DNA of 64,000 nucleotides from Glycine soja (Eukaryota > Streptophyta > Magnoliopsida > Fabales > Fabaceae). Where the stretch lies: positions 14,529,223-14,593,222 of the forward strand of contig NC_041012.1 of the NCBI RefSeq assembly GCF_004193775.1, written 5' to 3'. Numbering within the stretch: position 1 is the first letter of the stretch; each line of letters opens with the position of its first letter. The notes beneath the pieces are model-generated. The model was not told where the DNA came from, did no database searches, and saw nothing but the letters and a program-made list of their open reading frames with translations. Position numbers and translations under genes: made by a program. This document shows, piece after piece, positions 25,818 through 36,641 of this stretch.

Positions 25818-27648
25818 AAGGAAGTTCTTGGAAATAAAGTTCCATTCAATTCATGTTAACCTTTTAGAGGATAGTGTTGGTCGATTTCTTGATAGCTTTT
25901 TGTTTTTTTAATAAATTCAAAGAATTACAAATGTTAGTGTTTGTAGGCACGGTTAAAAAATTAAAAATAGAAAAAAAAATATTAGAATAAATAACATTGT
26001 GTTCATTAACTAATATTTTAAACATACAGGTAAGTAAGACTCTAAAAAATAATAAAGAATTAAATTCTTATGAAAGGAGTCATGAGTCAACCTACTTTTA
26101 TTTTAAAAACTAGTTTTGCATGCGGTATTAAACTCATATTTTATAATGAGAGAGATTAAGTTATATTGATATAATTTTAATCAATTATTATATTGTTTAA
26201 TAACTTTCAATTAGATAATATTTTCTTAAAATCTATTGTTAGATTAAAAGTTTCTTTCATTTAAATCATATATAATTTTTTTATATTAATACAAAATTAT
26301 TTACTACCTCATTCATACAAATTAAAATTGACATGATATAAATTTTTTAATATATACTAAAATATGAATCGTTTGATTACTTTTTTCTTATTATTATTAT
26401 TATTTAATTTTAAAAAAATTTCACATAAAAAATATTGATAATATATAGATATAATTCAATTGATGGATCGATAAAAATCATATTCTATATCAAATTATAA
26501 AATACTATAATAGTTACTTAAGTTACATTAATATAATTTGCTTCCTCCTCTTTTATAATCTATAAAAGTAATTTTTATATTATTTTGAAATTTTAAGTAT
26601 TAATTATTTAGTTTAAATTTTAATAAATATATGTAAGTAAATATGTCAATAAATATTTAAATATATTTTTATATACACATCCTCTAGAAAAATATTATTA
26701 TTTGGGTGTTGTCCTAGGTATGATTTATTTCACTTTGGTGGTGTATGCATGCTCTCCTTTGATTTTCTTTTAAAAATGGTTAATTTAATTTTTTTATTTG
26801 TTTATTTATTTTATGGTTTGCAAGCTTGTTTTGGGATAAAAAAATTTGAGAATGTTTTTTAATTACAATATGATTACTTTTTTAAGCTTTAAATTTCATC
26901 TAAAAATGTTTAAATGCTAAAAAAAATTGTGATTAAAAAACATCATCTCATTTTGGTTAGAATTGAAGGATAAAATAAATTATATTAATGTTAATTATTT
27001 GAATTGATACTTGAAAATTTGATTAATTTCAAGTTATATTATTTTAAAATTTTAATTTTAAATATATATGCATTATTATATCTTTCCTTTTAATTTGAAT
27101 TATTCCAAAAATTAAGTCATTTACCTACATCAATTTTGTTTTTAATTTTATTATGGTTAATTTTATTTTAAATTAAATTAGTTCCAAAAATAACTTGTTC
27201 ATTGAAAAAATTAGTGAATAAATGTCATAAGAAATGAAAATTTATTTAAATAAATAAATATCCATAGAGAAATATACTTTCATCAATGATAAAATATTGT
27301 ATAATTTCATTTGCAAGGTTTAAATTTTAGTACGGTAAAAAAAATGTTAATAAATAATTTTGTGTAATTTTTTATAATAATTCATTGAATATTTTTAAGT
27401 GAATAAATGTCATAAGAAATTAAAATTTATTAAAATTAATAAATAAATATTTCCCACTCAATTTTTATATTTAATTTTCCCTTTTTATTAAAAACTTTAT
27501 TATTGTAATTATGATAAATGCCCAAAAATAATAAAGGTAAAAATATAAAAATATCAATTTGGACAGACTAAAATAAGTTTAACATGTTAGAGACTTTGAC
27601 AATGTCTTTCTTATCATACCTTGAAAATTATCCACAATCACATACCTA

Positions 27649-27651
<3 letters not shown>

Positions 27652-27689
<38 letters not shown>
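27652..27689. repeat. (TA)n microsatellite
   Basis: About 19 TA units. In copy B the equivalent site near 52807 has only about five to six units, so the run expanded or shrank after the duplication. Confidence 0.95.
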
Positions 27690-27691
<2 letters not shown>

Positions 27692-28260
27692 ATCAACAAC
27701 ATGACCTCCATAACAAAGGACAAAAAGATGAAAATAAAAATAGAAAAGAATGTCAACTACATGATCATAATGATTATATGTAGAAGAATTAATTCTAGGA
27801 GAAAAAACTAATTTTATAGGAAAAACACAAATCAAAACTTAGAGAAACACAAAGAATGTTAGGAGATAATAAAATGAGAAAAATTATGATCAAATAAGAA
27901 ATTAGAACAATAGGAAAGAAGATATGTTAAAAAAAAGTGAAAATATATAATAATAAAAAATTTCCATCCACTAACTCACTCTCCCTCTCCCCCCCCCCAC
28001 ACACATATATATATTTATTAATCATATCAATTAATAATTTAAGATTTGATTCAATGATTAAATTAATTTAATATAATAAAATAGAATAAATATAAAATCC
28101 GCATTAATTAGTTGAATTATTGGGAGGAAATCAATATCATCATCTAATAGAATCAAACATAATCTTATATAGTATAGTAGATGGTAGTTGTAGGTTAAGG
28201 GGGTCTAATTGAATTGGTTGAACAAAATGCGTGAGTTGTTAAATTTTTTTGACATAATCT

Positions 28261-29900
28261 TGTTGGATCAAGTGACATTGGAATAATTAAGAAGGGGTGG
28301 TTGAATTAATTATAAACGTGTCTTGACTAATTAAAAAATTATCTTTCTTAATGTTACTAGATTCAATTAAGCTTTACTATTAAGTTATGAGGAAGTAAAG
28401 AACAAAAACAATAACTTAGACAAAAGTAAAGCAGAAATAAAAAGTACACAACGGAAAAACAAAGAGTGTAGGGAAGAAGAAGGCAAACACAAGATTTATA
28501 CTGGTTTGGCCACAACCCGTGCCTACATCCAGTCCCCAAGCAACCATCAGTTCTTGAGATTTCCAATAATCTTGTAAAATCCTTTATAAGCAAAGATCCA
28601 CAAGGAGTGTACCCTCCTTTGTTCTCTTTGAATAACCAAGTGGATGTACGTTCCACTTGAACTGATCCACAAGAGATGTACCCTCTCTTGTTCTCAGTAT
28701 AACAACCCAAGTAGATGTACCCTCTACTTGTACCACAAAGGATGTACGCTCCAGTGTGTTAAGACAAAGAATTCTTAGGCGGTTAGTCCCTTGAATCTTT
28801 GTAAGGGAAAATAAAAGATATCTCAGACGGTTAGTCCTTTGAAATCTTTTGTAAGAAACAGAAGATATCTCAGGCAGTTAGTCCTTTGAAATCTTTTGTC
28901 AAGAGGGAGAATGGAAGAAACAAAATAATTCTCAGGCGGTTAGTCCTTTGAATCTTTTGACAAGAGAGAAGAAATGAAGAAGAAGAATAGCACAAGTTTT
29001 TGACCAATGAACTTTTCTTGAATAAAGAAAGTTTTGAACAAAAACTCTTAGAAGAATGCTTTGAATGAATGAAAGAAATCTAAAAGTTGTCTTTAAAATT
29101 CGTGCCATGGTCATATATTTATAGTCATTTGATGACTCAAGTTAAAAGTTTATGACTCTTGGCAATTTCTTTAAAACTAGTCACTTTTTAAAAGTTGTGG
29201 CTCTTTTGAAAATTAGTCACTTTAAAAGTTGTGACTCTTTTGAAAACTAGTCACTTTAAAGGTTGTGACTTTTAAAAAATATTCAGAAACTAGTCACTTT
29301 AAGAATTGTGACTTTTGGTAATTTAATTTTCAAAATAAGTCACTGGTAATTGATTATCATCATATGTAATCGATTACACATCAACAGATGTGACAGTTCA
29401 TGTTTAAATTTGAAAATCAAAACATTTAGAAATACTGGTAATCGATTACAAGTATTGTGTAATCGATTACACAAGTTTGAAATGATTTGAAAATGTTTTA
29501 TCACAAGTTGTGACTCCTGAAATTTGGAATCTAACATTTTAAAACATTGGTAATCGATTATATGATTATGGTAATCAATTACAGCTTTGTAAATCAATTT
29601 GAAAACAATGTTGGCTACTGGTAATCGATTACCAGAGAGTAAAACTCTTTGGTAAAATTTTTCTTTTGAAAAATTCTTTTGAACAAAATTGTGTTATTCA
29701 ATAGTTTTTGAAAAACTATTTTAATACTTATCTTGATTGAGTCTTCTCTTGATTCTTGAATCTTGAATCTTGATCTTGATTATTCTTGAATCTTGATCTT
29801 GATTCTTAAAACTTGAATCTTGATCTTGATTCTATGGAACTTGCTTGACTCTTGATTCTTTGGCACCATCAAAATAATCTTGAAAGACATTGCTTCCACA
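28261..29900 (-). repeat. 3' LTR of the Sirevirus-like fragment
   Basis: The minus strand begins TGTGGAAGCAATGTC at 29900 and ends GATCCAACA at 28261, length 1640 bp. It carries several near-palindromic TGTAATCGATTACA-type motifs (29348-29636), tandem 'aatcttgatcttgattc' runs (29755-29835), and a four-fold 'ggcggttagtccttgaatcttt' repeat (28779-28965). The phrase for ACTGGATGTAGGCACGGGTT (28534-28515) links it to soybean SIRE-type LTRs. Confidence 0.65.
29348..29636. repeat. Cluster of TGTAATCGATTACA-type palindromes
   Basis: Variants of the 14-16 bp palindrome (ggtaatcgattacc, tgtaatcgattaca) occur at about 29371, 29438, 29459, 29550 and 29622. A second cluster lies at 31715-31855, and a single copy lies at 15121 in the other SIRE-like LTR. 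They can form short hairpins and are a recurring signature of these elements. Confidence 0.8.
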
Positions 29901-29915
29901 ATCTCCCCCTTTTTG
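29901..29915 (-). promoter_or_regulatory. Polypurine tract
   Basis: CAAAAAGGGGGAGAT on the minus strand abuts the LTR start at 29900. This is the usual site of plus-strand DNA priming in LTR retrotransposons. Confidence 0.7.
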
Positions 29916-30366
29916 ATGATGACAATCCTGAAATCAAGAGGATACATACAAGTTTTGTTCTACCGTTCACTCATCTCTTTCTCCCCATTTCTTTTTGAAT
30001 TTATGCTTAATTTTAAAGCTTTGAAAATATAATATCTTGATTTCTAAAATACCCATTTTCTCTCCCCCTTTGGCAACATCAAAAAGCCAAAGTTCATAAA
30101 ATAAAATCATACATAAATAATTTTAAAACATACACAAAGCATAATACCAAATGTAAGTACATACAACTAGACATATATCATCAAAATAACTAAGTTTAAA
30201 ACACATAATCATAAACATCTAAGAGAAAATAAATAATCACCATGTTCAGTCATAATTAACTAAGTAGTAAATACTAAAAACAATCCCAAATGTTTATAGA
30301 ATAATGTCATAAAAACATAGCCAAATACAAGGCTTAAGATTAAAATATAATAATAATAAACTAGAT

Positions 30367-31515
30367 CTATGAGGATGGAGGTGGAAGGTCGAAGCACCGA
30401 CGAACATAACTCACATCCTCCTCAAGCTTGGTGATGCGTGTATCCATTCCTGCAAACTGTGCATCCATAGCATCAATACGACTGTCCAATGAGTCAAAGC
30501 GTTCACTGACGAAGGTGTGGAGTCCATCCAACCTGTCAAGAATGTTGTGCATAAGAGATGAAGAATCATCTCTCTGAGGAGGCGGTGATGGAGAATGGTC
30601 TTCAACGGCCTGTACTGGAGCATCTTTCTTCACCCAAGAACCATCTCTCTCTTTGCGGTATCCAAAAGAGGAGACCACATTCGCACCGATAGAGAAAGAT
30701 CTCTTGACTTTAACAAAAGGTTCAGAGTCAAGAGGGACATTAAAATGTTGTAAGAACAAGGTGATCAAATGAGGATATGGAAGTGGAGCATTTTATCGCA
30801 ATGCCTTATGCATGCGATATCTCACAAGATGGGCCCAGTCGATTTGACGACCGGTTAAGAAAACCCACATAATTATTAAATCTTCCTTAGAAACATGTGC
30901 AAGGTTGGATGATCTAGGGAGTAGGATGCGCACAATCAAGTAGTGCATGATGCGGCATTTGAATGCCAATGAACCGGCAAGAAGCCTTCCGGTCATATCC
31001 GCTTGGTTGGTGCAAACCATCCGGCGGGCATTAGAAACAAAAAAATCGAACTTCCACTCATCATCAAGTGTACCCTCAAACGGTATATCGTCATTGGATA
31101 ATTGAGTGAGTTCAAAGAGAAAGGACTGGTCTATGACCATCTTAATCCCATATACTTCGGAAATCAAGGAATCTTCTTGAATTTCCAAGTTAGAATAAAA
31201 AGCTCTAACTAATTCAAGATAAAAAGGAAGTTTCATGGAGATAAATTGAATTAAACCAGAATTTTGAAATGCTTAAAAACAATCAAACACTTCATCATCA
31301 AAGAAAGATAAGTCTACAAACTTAGGGTCGATAATGGAACGAGAAGAGAAAAGGGAATTGTATCGGATAAGTTGTTCTTTCGAGGAAAACAACGTAGGAG
31401 ATGATATGGAGGGAGGAATTTGGGTTGTCTGCACCTCGGATGATCCGTGACTTCGAGTTCCGATGATTGCGGATGAAGTCGAAACGCCCTTTCGCTTCTT
31501 TGATGGTTTTGCCAT
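30367..31515 (-). pseudogene. Env-position ORF of the Sirevirus-like element, two in-frame stops
   Basis: From the ATG at 31515 the same frame runs to the stop at 30367 (382 codons) and is broken only by TAA codons at 31275-31273 and about 30795-30793. It starts with a basic, nuclear-signal-like MAKPSKKRKG. The middle (from about 31220) includes LVRAFYSNL, RLLAGSLAFKCRIMHYLIVR and TGRQIDWAHLVRYRMHKAL, which I recall from the legume 'putative plant transposon protein' domain. The C-terminus (about 30540-30390) is a heptad-like coiled coil (LDRLDGLHTFVSERFDSLD). No membrane segment is evident. It lies between pol's expected place and the 3' LTR, where Sireviruses keep an optional env-like gene. 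Its function is unknown; calling it an envelope protein would be overreach. Confidence 0.6.
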
Positions 31516-32008
31516 TTGAAGGATTTTTTTGGAAGTTTTGATCGGTGGAGATGAAAGAGAATGAAAAATGATGAATTTTGGGCTTTGTGGGATGTGATTT
31601 GGTTGAGAAATAAGGAAGTTATGTGATTTTGAAATTTGGGAGAAAAGGGTTCGTCGCGGAGAAGAAATCGCGAATGGCTGCGTTTCTGACGTTTTGAATT
31701 TATAGAGGGAGACGTGCTGTAATTGATTACATAGATCTTGTAATCGATTACCAGAACTAAAACTTTTCATGTAATCGATTACATGTAGACTGTAATCAAT
31801 TACAAGAAGTCTGTTCTACTGTAATCGATTACACATAGTGGTAATTAATTACCAAAGAACTAACCCCTAAAAATCTAAGTAAACTTATCAACACATATCA
31901 TGGTAATTATTTACTTAATTCAACTATTTTGCATATCAATATAATTTTAACAAAAATTCAATCATGTCAAACTCTGCATAATCATTTTGTTGGTTTTAAC
32001 AAAGTCTG
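31516..32008 (-). other. Internal non-coding part of the Sirevirus-like fragment
   Basis: This stretch lies upstream of the ORF and carries four or five TGTAATCGATTACA-type palindromes at 31715-31855. It ends abruptly at 32008, where the sequence joins a MULE intron (see 32009). No gene is seen. Confidence 0.5.
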
Positions 32009-32690
32009 TTGGTTTTAATAACAACACTTCAATGGATAAAAATAATTGCTTGTTTTTCAAATGCTGGATTGAGTCTGCACATTGGGCCTTAAAGAGACTA
32101 TTGCATAATAGCCTTGAAGACCTATGTAGTGTTTGGGAAGCCATGAATAACAGGATCACTCTGCAACACACTGAAATTAAGGCATCTTTTGAGGCAAACA
32201 TACATATGGTCAGACATTTTTTAAAAGTTACCTTATACAAGAGACTAATTGGCATGATATCAAGGTATACATTAAATTAGATTGCTGCTGAGTTTGAGCG
32301 TGTAAATTATGTTGGCATTGATAGTTCTCGTTGTGGATGTATAATGAGAACTACTTAATGGTCTTCCATGTGCATGTGAGCTAGCTAGATATGTTCTTCG
32401 TAGCATACCACTTGACACAATCCATATGTTTTGGCGGAGGCTAAGTTTTTTAAACCAAGGTTTATCTGAGCCCAAAGTCAGCATAACCGAAGAGATGAAA
32501 ACCATATCCAAGTGGTTTGAAGAGCTTGATGCATGTGCCAAAGTGGCTCTAAAGAGTAAACTTCGGGAAATGCCTACCCTGATTAAAATTCTATGTGTGC
32601 TTCTCCTGAAAATGTCAAAACAAAATATGCTCAAAAGAAAAATAGAGGGTGACAACAGAACCCACGGCAACTCACGACAGCGATAACGAG
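32009..32690 (+). pseudogene. 3' fragment of a FAR1/Jittery-type MULE transposase
   Basis: From about 32068 the plus strand reads IESAHWALKRLLHNSLEDL, then NNRITLQHTEIKASFE, then after a stop AAEFERVNY, then IPLDTIHMFWRRLSFLNQGL. These are the post-catalytic and SWIM-proximal parts of the transposase that is more complete at 53610-55626. The conserved catalytic Glu (in ESAHW) is present, but the upstream domains are missing because the Sirevirus-like fragment replaced them. Stops occur at 32278 and 32356, and the splice acceptor before ESAHW is mutated (gctg instead of gcag). Confidence 0.8.
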
Positions 32691-34170
32691 ACGATGGTGA
32701 ACACCAACAACAAGCACACATGGATTGATGAAGATGAACCACCGATTAATGAAGATCAAACACAGATTGAAGAGAAGAAGATGAGAGGAGAAATGCAGTG
32801 AGTGTGAATGAATGATGCAGACAGACAAAATCCCAATCTGTATTTCACATTTTAAGCATCAATGAAAGAAGGACAAAATTGGTTTTTCATTCCATTTGTT
32901 GAGTGTAGAAGAAATGGTGTTGGATGCAAGAAGAAAATCCCTTAATAGTTTCTTAAAAAGCCTTTAGAGGCTCCTTAATGTTATGGGTCCATCTTTGAAT
33001 GTCTTTGTGCAAATGGGTTTAGCTATTGCTTATGAACTTATAATCGATTCATGACATGTCAACGATGGGCCATGCAAATAAGTTAGTGTTGCTTGAGAAA
33101 AACTTTATCACTTTTCCTTTGACTTCTAATTGTAAATTGGCTCCAATCTAAATGTTCATGTAGGGTCCTAACCAATCTAGATTTGGAGGAACTCTATCTT
33201 TAATCATGGCCACAAATCAATGTTGTCTTCTCTCATGTCAAGCTTGGTCAGAAGCATGTCAAACATTGTCTCTTTTGATCGCGGACTCCATAAGGAAAGT
33301 GTGTTTGTGGACTTAGTTTTACAATTTTATTTGGTCTTTAAAATAAGATTTGAGACCGTGTCAAGTTCAATTACACACAAGGAAAATATTAATATCCTAG
33401 TCCATCCTAAAATGATTACTTCTATTTAAATAAATAAATTAAAAATAATTTTAAAAATATGTATTTTATCCCTTAAGAATAAGAAGGAAATAATTTTTCA
33501 TATATTTTATTTATCTACTATTTCTTATTGAGACTTGTTATTATTTTTGAAATAAATAAAAATTTAAAACCTAATCCTAATTTAAAAAGAGCAGTACAAA
33601 AAAAGAGTTTGAGTACAAAAAATAAAAGCATAGAATGAAGACTAAGGCATGGTAATTTTCAGTTTTGAAATGATATTTTTAACTCAAAATTTGTTTGGAT
33701 AATTTTGAGTTTATATTTTACTGACTGTTAAAATACTTTTTACCATATTTTTAAAACAATAAAAATAGATTGTAGGATTTGGGAGGTTTTATTCTTTCTT
33801 TCCTTCATCCAACAACAGCAAAGTCACCGATTACGTTCTCTAAAATTCACTCCTAGAAAACTCTATTTGATTCCACCGAAACCCTAACCCCCTTTCGACG
33901 AACGAAGGGCAATCAGTTGCTCGCTCCTTGGATCCATTCTTGAAATTCTCGTTATCGCTCTTCGAACTCAAGCTCTCTCGCTCACGATTTCTGCTTCTGC
34001 ACCAATTTCTGCGGTTTCTCAAGGTAAACCCTAAACCCTAAACCTATCCTAGTTCATTTTATTGCTTTTTAATTTTCTCGCGCATTTCAAATTCATGTCT
34101 GTAATATTATTTACCTAGTTTGGGGTGGCTGTGACTGGATTTTGCAGATTTAGAGGTTCTAAGTGGTTCA
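32009..34170. repeat. Copy A, right part, of the large segmental duplication
   Basis: It matches 54986-56988 in the same orientation. It starts inside what is an intron of the MULE transposase in copy B, and ends at gtggttca, 12 bp before the REI1-like ATG. Copy B lacks 33216-33380 (165 bp); short CACAA repeats flank that segment, suggesting a slippage deletion in copy B. Confidence 0.9.
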
Positions 34171-34182
34171 TTCCTTTGAAGC
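33780..34182 (+). promoter_or_regulatory. 5'UTR exon, 5'UTR intron and leader of REI1-like copy 1
   Basis: A CT-rich leader (33780-34023) ends ttctcaag before gtaaac. A 124-bp intron (34024-34147) ends tttgcag. The second leader piece joins the ATG at 34183. No ATG occurs in the spliced leader. Telo-box-like aaaccctaaaccctaaacc lies at the start of the intron, and cgaaaccctaaccc lies at about 33879; telo-boxes are frequent in promoters of translation-related plant genes. The whole module up to 34170 also exists at 56600-56988 without the gene. Confidence 0.7.
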
Positions 34183-36641
34183 ATGCCGGGGTTAACGTGC
34201 AACGCTTGCAACACCGAATTCAAAGATGATACAGAGCAAAAGCTCCATTACAAATCCGAGTGGCATCGATACAATCTCAAGCGCAAGGTTCTCTTTCCTT
34301 TTTCTCTATTTTTATAATTAATCGATTTATTTATTTAATTTTGTTAAACCCTAGTTTTTTTTATGAGGTTTGAGGATATGCGATTAAATAAGGTTTTTAT
34401 GTCCTCCTTGATAGAATGAACTAGCTTCGTTAATTATGTGCCTTGCTATTTCATGTTTCTCAGTTAGAATTGTTATTTTACAAGTTGAATCCTGTGGAAA
34501 GATCTGTTTTTGTATTGTGTTATGGAATGTGTAGAGTAGAAACAACTTCAAATCAATTGTGTTAAGAACATTTCATAGAGTTATTGTTGAAGGTATATTA
34601 ATAAGAAGGTCCTAGACCCTGTTTGAATAAGCTTCTTAAGGCTTGTGAAAAAAGTAAGAAGTTAAAAAAAAATTGAGTTTTTCTTGTAAGTTATACATCT
34701 CAGCTTTTGGAGAAATTAGATGAGAGAGCTTATACAAAAGTTGAGTACATGAGTCGATTTTATGTTATGGGAGAAACTCAATTCATTTTACTTTTTAGTT
34801 TATCCAAATAGCGTCTTATAATATTAGGACATGGGAGGAAGATGTTGTTACCATAGAGGCATATCAAGTGAGATGAAAGTGGAGGGGTAAATTTATATCA
34901 TACAATCACTTGAAAAGGCTGAAAGTTTGAGGGAAGCACATTTCATCCATATAATTGAAATCAATGACTAAGATTAAAATGCATTGAAATAATTTTTACC
35001 ATCTTTGTACTAAGAATTAAGATATACTCCTCTCATACTTTCACTATACATGACCCTTCTATATGTGTGTGTACTCACATGCATGCTTTGTTGGGGAGGG
35101 GGAGGATTTGGTGACTATCCATTTTTTTTTAAGAACTTGGTTTATTTCCTTGAAAATATTAAATGAATGTCTGTTTTTTTAAAAATAAAATGCATATAGG
35201 TGGCTGGGGTTCCTGGGGTGACCGAGGCGTTATTTCTGGCTAGACAATCTGTGCTTGCTCAAGAGAAAAATAAACTGGGTGAAACCCCCATGCTCTACAG
35301 CTGTGGTCTTTGTGGAAAGGATTATAAAAGTTCTAAGGCTCATGCTGAGCACCTTAAATCACGTGGTCATATGATGCAGGCCTCTGAAGGAACTAGTCAC
35401 GCAGATGAGAAGGCAATAGTTAAGCCTCTTCCACAACGTGTTGTGAATAGGCCTCCTCCTAGGAGAGAGGTAGATAACTCTGAAAATGAGGAAAGTGAAG
35501 ATGAATGGGAGGAGGTTGATCCTGAAGAGGATTTGGTTGATGGTGCTGCAAAGTCCTTGACTGATTTGAATGTGAATGAGCATGGTGAAAATGTTGATAT
35601 GGAGGTAGATGATGATTTTGAGGAGTTAGACCCCTCTTGTTGCTTTATGTGTGATCAAGAGCACAAATCAATAGAAAACTGCATGGTTCACATGCACAAG
35701 CATCATGGATTCTTCATTCCTGATGTTGAGTATTTGAAGGATCCAAAAGGCCTCCTCACCTATCTTGGCCTTAAGGTATATTTCTGTGTTCCGCATCCCA
35801 AACAAAAGGAAACCAGTTTTGGTTTGGTCCTTAACTTCGCTTTTTTCCATTTTCTAGGTCAAAAGGGACTACATGTGTCTGTACTGCAATGATCGATGTT
35901 ATCCATTCAGCAGCTTGGAAGCAGTCAGGAAACATATGGAGGCAAAAAGTCACTGTAAAGTGCATTATGGTGATGGTGATGATGACGAGGAGGTAGAATT
36001 AGATGAGTTCTATGATTATAGCAGCAGGTTAGTCTAGTTCCAACTGCATGGTTTGAATTACCTATCTTTAAAAACTATCCCTATAAAATTTGCAAGGCTT
36101 GCTGATACATCCAATCTCAAATGTTCTTTATTTTTGTTCAGTTATGTGGATGATCAAGGCAAGCAGCTTGTTGCGTCTTGTGATGCATCTAACAATGTAG
36201 AACTTGTTGGTGGGTCTGAGCTCATAATCACCACGAAATCTGGTGAAAGATCATCAACCAAAACACTAGGTTCCCGTGAATTTTTGCGTTATTATCGTCA
36301 AAAACCTCGGCCATCACTAGCAAATATGGCTATCACTGCTGCGTTGGCTTCAAGGTCCGCCTTTCTAACCTTGTTTTCTATTTCTTTGTAATGCTGAGGG
36401 ACATTTGATGTTTCATAATTTCATTCAAGCGAATCATAGACAGATGGTGTTGATGATCCTTCTTTTTTTCTTTATTTTTAGGTACAGGAGCATGGGCTTG
36501 ACCACTATCCAATCAAGGGAGAAGATTGTGAGGATGAAAGTGCTGAAGGAAATGAATAGGTCAGGTGTGGACAATATGCGTACTAAGATGGCGATGAAGA
36601 GTAATGTCATCAGGAACCTGCCAAAGAATGTACCATATTAG
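34183..36641 (+). CDS. REI1/ZNF622-like cytoplasmic 60S biogenesis factor, copy 1 (intact)
   Basis: Exons 34183-34287, 35200-35775, 35858-36027, 36142-36354 and 36482-36641 join in frame, all with GT-AG introns, giving 407 residues. This is close to the length of Arabidopsis REIL1/REIL2. Four C2H2-type fingers are visible: CNACNTEF with H22/H28 (residues 6-28), CGLCGKDYKSSKAHAEHLKSRGH in exon 2, CCFMCDQEH with HMHKHHGF, and YMCLYCNDRCYPF in exon 3. An acidic linker follows finger 2. The basic C-terminus (RYYRQKPRPSLANM, then MNRSGVDNMRTKMAMKSNVI) matches the family. In yeast, REI1 acts late in the cytoplasm to release and recycle pre-60S export factors, and its tail probes the peptide exit tunnel. 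It is the only one of the two local copies that can make the full protein, and it uses a leader shared with 56.6 kb. Confidence 0.93.
34615..34815. mobile_element. Tourist-like MITE in intron 1 of copy 1
   Basis: The ends gaccctgtttgaataa and, inverted, gacgctatttggataa match at 13 of 16 bases. Flanking trinucleotides are cta and tta (tta on both sides in copy 2), which fits the TTA target of PIF/Harbinger elements. It is present in both gene copies, so it predates the tandem duplication. Confidence 0.6.

Larger units (their letters stand above)
24008..28261. repeat. Copy A, left part, of a large segmental duplication
   Basis: The sequence from ttactactataaattag to gacataatctt matches 49100-53376 in the same order and orientation, at an offset of 25,092 bp, with about 90-95% identity by eye. 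It is AT-rich and holds no gene. It includes a MITE (25511-25817) and a (TA)n run. Its right end coincides with the end of the SIRE-like LTR at 28261. Confidence 0.92.
28261..32008 (-). mobile_element. 3' part of a Sirevirus-like LTR retrotransposon, minus strand
   Basis: Reading on the minus strand there is an internal region (32008-29916) with one long ORF, then a polypurine tract (29915-29901), then an LTR (29900-28261). No gag, integrase or reverse transcriptase remains, so the element is truncated at 32008, exactly where duplication copy A resumes. Assignment to Sirevirus rests on LTR phrases shared with the 14.9-kb LTR and on an extra ORF in the env position. The lineage is unproven without a reverse transcriptase. 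Confidence 0.65.

Noticed and set aside
32272..32742. 156-codon minus-strand frame
   Set aside because: It is antisense to the MULE transposase fragment, whose family motifs are clear on the plus strand.
33840..34022. 60-codon minus-strand Arg-rich frame
   Set aside because: It lies antisense to the 5'UTR exon and is duplicated with it at 56.7 kb; composition alone explains the open frame.
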